Source: a virus
Virus record (IMG/VR): IMGVR_UViG_3300031758_000557
Coordinates: 1 to 24,331 of that record
Length of the DNA: 24,331 bases
Strand: one strand, 5' to 3'
The notes below the pieces were generated by a model. The model did not search any database. It was not told the origin of the DNA and worked only from the letters and a program-made list of their open reading frames with translations. Below are positions 19,403 through 24,331 of the stretch, in pieces; position 1 is the stretch's first letter, and the number at the start of each line of letters is the position of its first letter. Made by a program: the position numbers and the translations under genes.

Positions 19403-20224
19403 TCACATCAACTGAGGAGGCTTCGGAGTCTTGCTCCGCAGCTGGGACCAATCGCAATATGCCTGCTCGAAAAGTGCAGGCGACCGATGCCCGAGGTGAA
19501 GCCGGCCTGAGCCAGCCTGGGCCATCTCGCAATGAGTCGCTGAAGAACGCCTCAGGAACTTCGACGTGCCAGCGACTCCGCAGCCGTCGAGGTGCGACCG
19601 CATGATCCGCATGCATTGGCGAGGCTTGGCCACCCACCCCAGAATCCGCCCGTCGGGCGAGCGGGCCAGCATAGCGTGCACGGCTTCAAGGCACGCAGGG
19701 GAAAGGGTTCGCGTCAACGGATCGCCCGTCTTGCTCTGCGTCCACGAAAGCGAATCGCCGTCGAGCTGGTCGCCGCGGAACGACATGACATCTCCGAACC
19801 TCGCGCCGGTTTCGTAGCCAAGAAGCAGCCACGCTCGCAAAAACGTGCCGTGATCGGCACCGCTGCGCAGTCGCTTGCCATCATGCTTGCTCGCGTTGGC
19901 GACGACGGCCTGGAGTTGCGATACCGTCCACGCCTTCGTGGGCTTGCGGCGAGCCTTCATCCGCATCACGCCGCGAGGCGCGACATCCATCAAGCCGGTT
20001 TCGTAAGCCCAGCGCCAGAGCGAAAGCAGGATCGTCCGCTCACTGCGGACGGTGATGCCGCTGACCTTCTCAACGCGGGCCAGCAAGTAGCGGTTGATCC
20101 GCTCGGCCGCGACGACGCCCGCGCGTCCAGCAATCCGCCTCACATTGTGCGAGTAGAGATTGGAGACATGTCGCTCAGCGAGATAGAGCGGTGCGATCTC
20201 TGAGAATGTCGTGGGCGTGCTCAT
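19403..20224 (-). CDS. tyrosine recombinase / phage integrase (273 aa)
   Basis: It carries out site-specific insertion and excision of phage DNA. Residues 1-90 form the SAM-like core-binding region (FSEIAPLYLAERHVSNLYSH...). The catalytic domain shows Arg142 in GARFGD, Lys165 in QSKTGDP, Arg225 in KFLRRSS, His246 in LGHRS and the nucleophile Tyr256 in EQAYCDW. The usual HxxR box is KFLR, with Lys222 where His is normal; the LRRSS style is one I associate with integrases of Planctomycetota and their phages. Length is normal for small integrases. The RBS is poor, and a minute ORF (MEYLQ) ends overlapping its ATG. It is transcribed with the replication genes rather than from a separate lysogeny module, and no repressor gene is divergent from it. 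Confidence 0.85.
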   Translation of the reverse strand: MSTPTTFSEIAPLYLAERHVSNLYSHNVRRIAGRAGVVAAERINRYLLARVEKVSGITVRSERTILLSLWRWAYETGLMDVAPRGVMRMKARRKPTKAWTVSQLQAVVANASKHDGKRLRSGADHGTFLRAWLLLGYETGARFGDVMSFRGDQLDGDSLSWTQSKTGDPLTRTLSPACLEAVHAMLARSPDGRILGWVAKPRQCMRIMRSHLDGCGVAGTSKFLRRSSATHCEMAQAGSGRLHLGHRSPALFEQAYCDWSQLRSKTPKPPQLM

Positions 20225-20392
20225 TGCAGGTATTCCATTCCTTCCGTGTATTGGCCGCGTGACGTGCGGCATCCGGTCGAGTTACTCTTGGGAGGCGCGA
20301 GCCTCGACTGCGGTGGTCTGTGCGATACTCCCGCGGAACGACCCATGCGGCTCCGATGACAGCCGCTCGGCAAGGGTGTGCCGGTCGCAAAG
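20225..20392 (-). other. 168-bp intergenic region before the integrase
   Basis: No convincing gene lies here. It holds two small stem-loops: GAGGC-N4-GCCTC at 20292-20305 and GCGGCT-N8-AGCCGC at 20347-20366. Sequence next to an integrase gene is a usual place for a phage attachment site or excisionase-binding sites, but no core repeat can be proved from this window alone. Confidence 0.3.
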
Positions 20393-20638
20393 TCAGTAGC
20401 CAAGACGATCCGCCAACGCTTCCTCTTGCTCCGTGCGTGGTCCGTTCGTGCCACCTCGCAGCCGCACCGGCGGCAGGTTTCGCCACCGCTCGCGAGCCGC
20501 CGCCTCTCGCCTCCGCTCCTCGATGGCTTCTGCTCGCGACTCCTCTTCGATGTCGCGATCAATGGAATCGAGGTAGGCGTTCCATCGCCGGTTCGACTGC
20601 ATCCGATCCTCGTCAGGTTCGCGGTCGTCAGCGTCCAT
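20393..20638 (-). CDS. small charged, mostly helical protein (81 aa)
   Basis: This unknown protein begins MDADDREPDEDRMQSNRRW. Residues 20-52 are very rich in Glu, Arg and Ala (DRDIEEESRAEAIEERRREAAARERW), predicted as one long charged helix or coiled coil. The C-terminus (PRTEQEEALADRLGY) is also helical. There is no catalytic motif. It follows the SSB gene by 16 bp. The start at 20638 avoids overlap with the SSB gene, though its RBS is weak. A role as an adaptor or DNA mimic cannot be judged. Confidence 0.55.
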   Translation of the reverse strand: MDADDREPDEDRMQSNRRWNAYLDSIDRDIEEESRAEAIEERRREAAARERWRNLPPVRLRGGTNGPRTEQEEALADRLGY

Positions 20639-20654
20639 GCGTCTCGTCTTTCGA

Positions 20655-21131
20655 TCAGAAGGGGATGTGGTCAGCATCAACCGCAACCTTCGCGGCTGCC
20701 GTTCGCGGTGCCGCCTTCGGCTTGCTCGCCGCCGCCGGCTGGGCAGGCAGGTACTTCTTGACGACGGCCGAGACCTTGCCAGCCTTCGACGTGTAGTGAC
20801 TCACCTCGACCGTGATGACACGCCCGACCAGATCGTTCGGATTCAGGCTGAGCACGCCGCCGGCCACGTCGTTGCCGCACGCCGCGGCCAGCTGCTTCGC
20901 ACGCCAGCCGAGATGCTGCGGGATGTCGTCAAAGACAAACCGGAACCGGCCGTTCACGGCCGACAGACGCAGCGACAAGCAGTCGCCGTTCGGGTTCTCG
21001 TCGCACTGCTTGTAGGGGTTCGCCTTCTCTTCCGCCGACTTGATCTCCATCAGATGCGTGCCCGCCGGCACGATGTCGAACTCGGCAGGCGTGGTGGTCA
21101 TGGGGTCGTCTTGCTGAATGGTGAAGTCCAT
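20655..21131 (-). CDS. single-stranded DNA-binding protein, phage type (158 aa)
   Basis: The first 120 residues are beta-rich with the OB-fold-like pattern seen in phage SSB-like proteins that neighbour RecA-like ATPases: PAGTHLMEIKSAEEK, then SLRLSAVNGRFRFVFDDIP, and near the end DLVGRVITVEVSHYTSKAGKVSAVVKKYLPA. An Ala/Lys/Pro-rich linker follows. The protein ends in DADHIPF, which closely imitates the acidic aromatic tip of bacterial SSB that docks partner proteins. It should coat and protect single-stranded DNA during replication or annealing. The start has AAGGA upstream. The gene begins 20 bp after the ATPase, presumably in the same mRNA. Confidence 0.75.
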   Translation of the reverse strand: MDFTIQQDDPMTTTPAEFDIVPAGTHLMEIKSAEEKANPYKQCDENPNGDCLSLRLSAVNGRFRFVFDDIPQHLGWRAKQLAAACGNDVAGGVLSLNPNDLVGRVITVEVSHYTSKAGKVSAVVKKYLPAQPAAASKPKAAPRTAAAKVAVDADHIPF

Positions 21132-21151
21132 TTCTCTCGGTCCTTTCTGTT

Positions 21152-22102
21152 TCAGGCCACATGGGCCGGGGTGTTGCTGTTCTCGAACGCCAGAGCGACG
21201 CGCCTCTGCGAGGCGATCCGCCCAATCTCTTCCGCCGTAGCCTGCGTCATGCGTCCACTCACGACTCGGTCGGCCAAGGCCATGACAAGCTGGTCGATCC
21301 GCTCCACCGTGGTGGCGTCGGCAATCGCCTTGCTGGCTGACGCCACGACGTTCATGTCGATGTCCACCGGGAACGGTGCCGGCGAAGCCACCGGCTCGCT
21401 GTCTGACAGCCACGCAGCAAGCTTGCGGCCCGTCTCGACCGTGATGGGCTTCGGATCGCCGGAGAAAAGTCCAGTGCGGTCCTTGCTCACCGTGGCGTAG
21501 TGCCCGTTGTGAATCAGATCCAGGCAGACCGTGAACTCGTACTCCAGGCCGTCGCGGGCCTCGAGCTTCATGCCGAGCTTCTCGACTCGCTTCTTTCCGT
21601 TCGGGCCTTCCGACTGAGCAGTCTCGGTCTTTGCCCGCCCGGTGCAGATCATGTGCTTGGGCGAGTGGATGATCCGATCTACGAACCGCCGCCACCGCGG
21701 AGTGATGACGCTCCAGGCGCTCCACGTATTTCCCTTGAACGATGCCTTGGCAACGTCGTCAAGGATTTCAAGGCATCCGCCGGGGCCGCTCCAGCACTGC
21801 GTCACCGAGTCGATGACGATCACGTCGTAGCCAGCCTTTTCGGCTGCGTCGATGGCTTCGATGTAGGCTTCCGGCGTGAACGGTGGCCTCAAGTCAATGA
21901 CATCGAATTCATAATCCGAGAAGTTCGGATGCCTCTGGTCGTAGGCGTCGCTTGAGCCTTCTTCCGTGTCGATGACGACACATCGACCACCGAGCCCGCG
22001 GGCAAGTTCCAGCCCGCCCCATGTCTTTCCGCTGCCGCTCGGTCCTGAGAGCAGTAGCCGCAGTTTGGTGGCACTGCGGCGGGCCTTTCTGATCTGAACC
22101 AT
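21152..22102 (-). CDS. RecA-like AAA ATPase, Sak4-type recombinase candidate (316 aa)
   Basis: This is a P-loop NTPase with a canonical Walker A GPSGSGKT (20-27), a DTEEG motif (46-50), and Walker B YDVIVIDS (93-100), then SVTQCWSG. The layout fits the phage RecA-like ATPases related to Sak4, which help anneal or exchange single-stranded DNA together with a phage SSB. The very next gene encodes an SSB-like protein, the usual partnership. The C-terminal 60 residues are helical and may bind DNA or the SSB. The start at 22102 has AGGGAA upstream and gives the family's usual beginning (basic residues then KLRLLLSGPSG); an in-frame ATG at 22171 is less likely. A hexameric helicase role is the alternative, but the ATPase is shorter than DnaB-type enzymes. 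Confidence 0.8.
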   Translation of the reverse strand: MVQIRKARRSATKLRLLLSGPSGSGKTWGGLELARGLGGRCVVIDTEEGSSDAYDQRHPNFSDYEFDVIDLRPPFTPEAYIEAIDAAEKAGYDVIVIDSVTQCWSGPGGCLEILDDVAKASFKGNTWSAWSVITPRWRRFVDRIIHSPKHMICTGRAKTETAQSEGPNGKKRVEKLGMKLEARDGLEYEFTVCLDLIHNGHYATVSKDRTGLFSGDPKPITVETGRKLAAWLSDSEPVASPAPFPVDIDMNVVASASKAIADATTVERIDQLVMALADRVVSGRMTQATAEEIGRIASQRRVALAFENSNTPAHVA

Positions 22103-22245
22103 GTCGAGTTCCCTTCGTTTTCGTTCCGTTGTGAAATCCCGCTCTGCGTCATGCTCGGCGGGCTGATCCATCCCTTCCGTGGTCTGCCGGTTCCACCGGC
22201 TCCTTTCCGCCCGCTGGCCTCCTGCCGGCTGGCGTTCCTTGTTCG

Positions 22246-22518
22246 CTAGAACGGCACCGCCTGGGCGTCGGTGACCGCGTAGTGCAGGCTGCCGCGATCC
22301 GGCACATGACGCCGAACGTGGTAGGTGTCGTCGGTGAGCACCTCGACCACGACGCCAGCGAGCAACTCGCCGGCTTCGTGCCACTTGATCCGGTCGCCAA
22401 CGGCGTAGGTCGTCGTGAGCTTGCCGTCGCGGATGACGCCGCGACCGCCGTAGGTCTCGTTCATCGCGGCCACAGCACCGTGGTATTCCGCATCACCGGG
22501 CATCATTTCGCTGTTCAT
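22246..22518 (-). CDS. hypothetical small beta-rich protein (90 aa)
   Basis: This unknown protein begins MNSEMMPGDAEYHGAVAAMN. Its second half (YAVGDRIKWHEAGELLAGVVVEVLTDDTYHVRRHV) looks like a small SH3-like or KOW-like barrel: a GD..KW turn, then strands separated by charged turns. The family is not recognised. The start is firm: a strong RBS, GAGGAG, lies 8 nt upstream. It is the first gene after the operator-controlled promoter at 22547-22574 and is followed by the ATPase and SSB genes, so it probably belongs to the recombination/replication unit. Confidence 0.65.
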   Translation of the reverse strand: MNSEMMPGDAEYHGAVAAMNETYGGRGVIRDGKLTTTYAVGDRIKWHEAGELLAGVVVEVLTDDTYHVRRHVPDRGSLHYAVTDAQAVPF

Positions 22519-22546
22519 GCGTCAAACTCCTCTGGTTGGGGGGCGT

Positions 22547-22574
22547 AATGTACCCGCGTACATATATGGGTCAA
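22547..22574 (-). promoter_or_regulatory. promoter with an overlapping palindromic operator
   Basis: On the minus strand there is a -35 box TTGACC (22569-22574), a 16-bp spacer and a -10 box TACATT (22547-22552). A perfect palindrome, ATGTAC-N4-GTACAT (22548-22563), covers the -10 box and most of the spacer, so a bound dimer should block polymerase. The core GTAC-N4-GTAC has the spacing of cyanobacterial LexA boxes, though the flanking bases differ. A stand-alone LexA-type DNA-binding domain is encoded at 15028-15294. Confidence 0.65.
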
Positions 22575-22649
22575 GGGTCTACTAAACGATTTTTTGTGCC
22601 ATGTTTTCCCGTGCGAAACGCACATTGGCGGTACTCGATTGCAGTAGCG

Positions 22650-23177
22650 TCATTGAGCCCCCACCAACGGTGCCGCAATGCCTAGGTCGGCGAGCGTCAG
22701 CACGGCGGGATCGCACTGCTGCGGGGAAACCAGCCACGAATAGGACCGACCGCTCGGGTGAATCGAAGGCGGCAGCACGCTCTGCGCTGGCCTTCCGCCC
22801 ATGCGTATCTCCAAGCCACCACGCTTTACCCAGCCGCGAGCCGGCAGCGGGTCCGCAAGGCGAAACAGGTGGTGCATGCCACGCTGGCTCGACCAGCACG
22901 GCGTCTCGATCTCGCAGAGCGGCGTGCCGTCTGCCGTCTCAAGCTGGCGGAACATCTCGCAGCCCGCGATGTCGTCGTATTCGATGTCGATCAGCCCGCC
23001 CGATCCGCAGAGCAGCCCGACGTTGTCGCCGGCCGCGAGCCACGCGGCGATCTCGGAGGGGTCGGAACTGGCGAGCGTGTTCCACGCCATGCCGAGCGGC
23101 GTCTTGCCGCGACGGGCAACGCGGACGCAGGAGGCACCGCAATCGAGCAGGGCGAGCATGTCAGGGTCGAGGGGCAT
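22650..23177 (-). CDS. Prim-Pol domain DNA primase/polymerase (175 aa)
   Basis: This matches the bifunctional primase-polymerase (archaeo-eukaryotic primase-like) family found in phages and plasmids, which makes primers and can extend them. Visible landmarks are the N-terminal helix (MLALLDCGASCVRV), the substrate stretch KTPLGMAWN (25-33), the predicted metal-binding DIEYDD (64-69), GMHHLF (100-105), and the signature GGRPAQSVLPPSIHPSGRSYSW (127-148). The first metal motif is DIE rather than the commoner DVD, a conservative change. The protein ends right after the catalytic domain, with no fused helicase. The start at 23177 has GGAG 8 nt upstream; the ATG at 23228 abuts the promoter -10 box. 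A RecA-like ATPase and an SSB follow, supporting a replication role. Confidence 0.85.
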   Translation of the reverse strand: MPLDPDMLALLDCGASCVRVARRGKTPLGMAWNTLASSDPSEIAAWLAAGDNVGLLCGSGGLIDIEYDDIAGCEMFRQLETADGTPLCEIETPCWSSQRGMHHLFRLADPLPARGWVKRGGLEIRMGGRPAQSVLPPSIHPSGRSYSWLVSPQQCDPAVLTLADLGIAAPLVGAQ

Positions 23178-23229
23178 CGGAGGGGCTCCAGGGTCATGGG
23201 CAAGCTTGGTTTCGTACGATTCGTGCATA

Positions 23230-23258
23230 TGTATACGCAGGTCTTTGCATATCGTCAA
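23230..23258 (-). promoter_or_regulatory. sigma70-type promoter of the Prim-Pol gene
   Basis: The -35 box TTGACG (23253-23258), 17-bp spacer and -10 box TATACA (23230-23235) are on the minus strand. The -10 box directly abuts an ATG at 23228, which would lie upstream of the expected transcript start, so the ATG at 23177 is preferred for the gene. The spacer carries the 16-nt motif (23237-23252) shared with the promoter at 24142-24170. Confidence 0.7.
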
Positions 23259-23500
23259 CGGACAATTCCTAGGGCAGCGTCGGCAAGGTCGAGAGTCGCC
23301 CTGCCAAGCTGCCGCAGACGCCCAGGCTCGGGATGCGGCTGGGGCATCGGCTGATAGGCAGGCTGGGCGTAGGGTTGCTGGCTGGCGATCCGCGTGGCGA
23401 TCTCCAGCATGGCGAGCCGCTGGCGGGTCTCGACCAGCATGGAGCAGCCGGCGGCGAGCACGGCGATGATGAGCAGGGCTCGAAGCGTATCGTGGATCAT
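23255..23500 (-). CDS. small membrane-anchored or lipoprotein-like protein (81 aa)
   Basis: Residues 5-19 (TLRALLIIAVLAAGC) form a hydrophobic segment ending in LAAGC, which fits either a lipoprotein signal with Cys19 as lipid site or a single N-terminal membrane anchor. A charged helix follows, then a Pro/Gln-rich stretch (QPYAQPAYQPMPQPHPEP) and a C-terminal amphipathic helix. An RBS (AAAGGA) lies 6 nt before the ATG. The function is not recognised. It sits between early genes, so an inner-membrane role early in infection is possible. The promoter for the next gene lies at its 3' end. Confidence 0.6.
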   Translation of the reverse strand: MIHDTLRALLIIAVLAAGCSMLVETRQRLAMLEIATRIASQQPYAQPAYQPMPQPHPEPGRLRQLGRATLDLADAALGIVR

Positions 23501-23523
23501 GGCAGTCCTTTGTGTGTTCGGTT

Positions 23524-23559
23524 GCCACCCGTTTCGCGGCTGTCGGCTGGCCGGGTGGC
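23524..23559 (-). terminator. 8-bp stem-loop between early genes
   Basis: GCCACCCG and CGGGTGGC form a perfect 8-bp stem with a 20-nt loop that can itself fold. It fills most of the 81-bp gap between two genes. No U-run follows on the minus strand. It may be a terminator, a processing site or an mRNA stabiliser. Confidence 0.4.
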
Positions 23560-23581
23560 CCCACCTAAATAGTCGTTTCGC

Positions 23582-23779
23582 CTAGCTGGCACGCGATGGC
23601 AGTCTGCCGGCATTCCCCTCCAGCACAGCCCGTTCGTATTCGGCAATACGCAAATTGCGGCGAGCAGCTTCAGCGAGGGCCGCCTCCTTGTGGCTCATCC
23701 GGCAAGAAGGCTTGCCCTGCACGACTGCCAAGTACCACCCGCGACTATCTCGAAACACCTTCCAGTTGACGCTCTTCAT
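23582..23779 (-). CDS. small basic hypothetical protein (65 aa)
   Basis: This unknown protein begins MKSVNWKVFRDSRGWYLAVVQG. The N-terminal part has alternating aromatic and charged residues suggesting a short beta-sheet, and the rest (KEAALAEAARRNLRIAEYERAVLEG) should be an amphipathic helix. Phage-encoded peptides of this layout are common and mostly uncharacterised. The start at 23779 is preferred to an upstream in-frame start because the upstream extension would run through the 10-bp hairpin and has low-quality composition. Hairpins lie both before and after the gene. Confidence 0.55.
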   Translation of the reverse strand: MKSVNWKVFRDSRGWYLAVVQGKPSCRMSHKEAALAEAARRNLRIAEYERAVLEGNAGRLPSRAS

Positions 23780-23808
23780 TGACGTGTCCTCGTGTTCGTG
23801 GTGATGTT

Positions 23809-23836
23809 GCCCGCCGGCCCTGTTTTGCCGGCGGGC
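23809..23836 (-). terminator. 10-bp GC hairpin between two early genes
   Basis: A perfect inverted repeat, GCCCGCCGGC and GCCGGCGGGC, with an 8-nt loop lies 11 nt after the stop of the upstream gene. There is no U-run after it on the minus strand, so it is not a classical intrinsic terminator. It may protect the upstream mRNA 3' end or cause pausing. Confidence 0.5.
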
Positions 23837-23847
23837 GAGCTGATTGG

Positions 23848-24090
23848 TCAGGCAAAGCAACTGAGTGGCAGGCGAATGGTCGCCTTGTCGATGCCGCGTC
23901 CGATTGAGCGAAAATCCGGGCTGACAGTCAGAACGTATTCACCGATGAGATGAGCCCACTCGACCTGCCGAACGACGTAGTGCCCGCCACCATTCTTGGT
24001 GCAAATCTCGTCGCCAGCCTTGACCGTGCATCCACCAGCGACCATCTCGTCAGCCATCATCCGAATCCCCTTGATCGTTGCGGCGTTCAT
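23848..24090 (-). CDS. small hypothetical phage protein (80 aa)
   Basis: This short protein of unknown function is not recognised beyond being phage-like. It begins MNAATIKGIRMMADEM, contains KAGDEICTKNGGGHYVV in the middle and ends in ...LPLSCFA. The start at 24090 is chosen over an upstream in-frame ATG at 24159 because GGGAGA lies 7 nt before it and the promoter's -10 box lies between the two candidates. The middle resembles a small beta-rich SH3-like fold, but that is only an impression. It is the first gene after the promoter at 24142-24170. A strong hairpin follows its stop codon. Confidence 0.6.
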   Translation of the reverse strand: MNAATIKGIRMMADEMVAGGCTVKAGDEICTKNGGGHYVVRQVEWAHLIGEYVLTVSPDFRSIGRGIDKATIRLPLSCFA

Positions 24091-24141
24091 CGTTTCGTCT
24101 CCCGGTTGGCGTCTGCGAGTCTCATTCGCTCGCATGCCCCA

Positions 24142-24170
24142 ATCATATCGGCAGATCATTGCATATTCAA
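24142..24170 (-). promoter_or_regulatory. sigma70-type promoter at the head of the early genes
   Basis: On the minus strand there is a -35 box TTGAAT (24165-24170), a 17-bp spacer and a -10 box TATGAT (24142-24147). The likely transcription start is near 24135, giving a leader of about 45 nt before the ATG at 24090. The spacer contains a 16-nt motif (24151-24166) that recurs with 14 of 16 identities in the promoter at 23230-23258. Confidence 0.7.
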
Positions 24171-24210
24171 TAGGGGTAAATGCCGGGGAAACTCACTTTC
24201 CGAAAATTTT

Positions 24211-24330
24211 TCAGCCGCCCTTGGCTTTGCGGGCGGGTCGGGCTGACTTTGCAGCCCGCTTGGCTGGCCTCTTGGGATCGGCCGTGGCGTCGTCGTCCTG
24301 CCCGCTGCGGTCCCGGCCACGAGGGAATCC
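24211..24330 (-). CDS. C-terminal end of an unidentified protein (partial)
   Basis: Only the last 39 codons are inside the window; the gene runs in from the right edge and stops with TGA at 24211-24213. The visible peptide is acidic first (QDDDATAD) and then strongly basic, with alternating Lys, Ala, Arg and Pro (RPAKRAAKSARPARKAKGG). Such tails occur on DNA-binding phage proteins and on histone H1-like proteins, but the main domain is not visible and no function is assigned. The reading frame is chosen because the other two give no protein-like composition. The next gene starts about 120 bp downstream after a strong promoter, so this is probably the last gene of a separate upstream unit. Confidence 0.6.
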   Translation of the reverse strand, partial: GFPRGRDRSGQDDDATADPKRPAKRAAKSARPARKAKGG

Positions 24331-24331
24331 C

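Noticed and set aside
20175-20562. Two minus-strand frames across the integrase start and the gap before it
   Set aside because: They overlap the 81-aa gene and the integrase in other frames and have shadow-like composition without any motif.
20655-21725. 356-codon minus-strand frame containing the SSB
   Set aside because: The first 198 codons are the shadow of the ATPase gene; the real start is the ATG at 21131.
22515-22625. Minus-strand 36-codon frame ending in an ATGA overlap with the gene at 22518
   Set aside because: It would run through the promoter and palindrome at 22547-22574 and has no RBS; the neat overlap is probably chance.
24187-24236. Stem-loops around the stop of the right-edge gene as a terminator
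   Set aside because: The stem CCGCCC/GGGCGG lies inside the coding end and is followed by only four T after AAAA, too weak to call.
1-24331. CRISPR arrays, tRNA and rRNA genes
   Set aside because: No regularly spaced repeats beyond those described and no tRNA-like cloverleaf or rRNA segment was seen by reading; a tRNA scan could not be run.

Overview
This 24.3 kb window is GC-rich and reads as part of a tailed-phage or prophage genome. Every credible gene, about 49, lies on the minus strand. Many neighbours overlap by 4 bp (ATGA or GTGA), which is typical of phage operons. No host housekeeping gene, rRNA, tRNA or CRISPR array was seen. Terminase, portal, capsid and tail-assembly genes are not recognisable here; they probably lie beyond the left edge, where transcription heads. 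Most proteins could be recognised only at family level. The host cannot be fixed from sequence alone. The style of the integrase (an LRRSS box in place of HxLRH), the papain-like peptidase and the high GC make a Planctomycetota host a weak inference.

Right to left, in the direction of transcription. Bases 24330-20393 hold early genes: the lysine/alanine-rich end of an unseen protein, small proteins, a primase-polymerase (Prim-Pol) domain protein, a RecA-like ATPase of Sak4 type and a single-strand DNA-binding protein. Three good sigma70-type promoters drive them. Two of these share a 16-nt motif and one carries a GTAC-N4-GTAC palindrome. Bases 20224-17888 hold a tyrosine integrase, a winged-helix protein and a ParB-like protein. 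Bases 17891-12708 form a replication and recombination block: two HNH nucleases, a putative replication initiator, a stand-alone LexA-type DNA-binding domain, a full sliding clamp (DnaN) and a RusA resolvase.

Bases 12644-10280 hold a small secreted protein, a SAM methyltransferase and two DXD glycosyltransferases, a likely glycan-modifying island. A free-standing, AT-richer HNH gene with its own promoter follows (10203-9493). Bases 9483-5072 are late-type genes: small unknowns, then a tight cassette of membrane proteins around a papain-type cysteine peptidase (6903-7901), a Cys-rich lipoprotein-like protein and a holin-like protein, ending in a probable tail or receptor-binding protein.

Bases 5075-73 hold mostly small accessory genes: two DNA methyltransferases, three DUF551-like paralogues, a zinc-ribbon protein, a probable virion protein and a fourth HNH nuclease. 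The regulatory DNA here is the most unusual part of the window. There are two near-identical promoters placed so close to the start codon that the mRNAs should be leaderless. There is also a promoter embedded in three alternating AACATAT/ATATGTT half-sites with exact 8-nt spacing, followed by an intrinsic terminator inside the leader.
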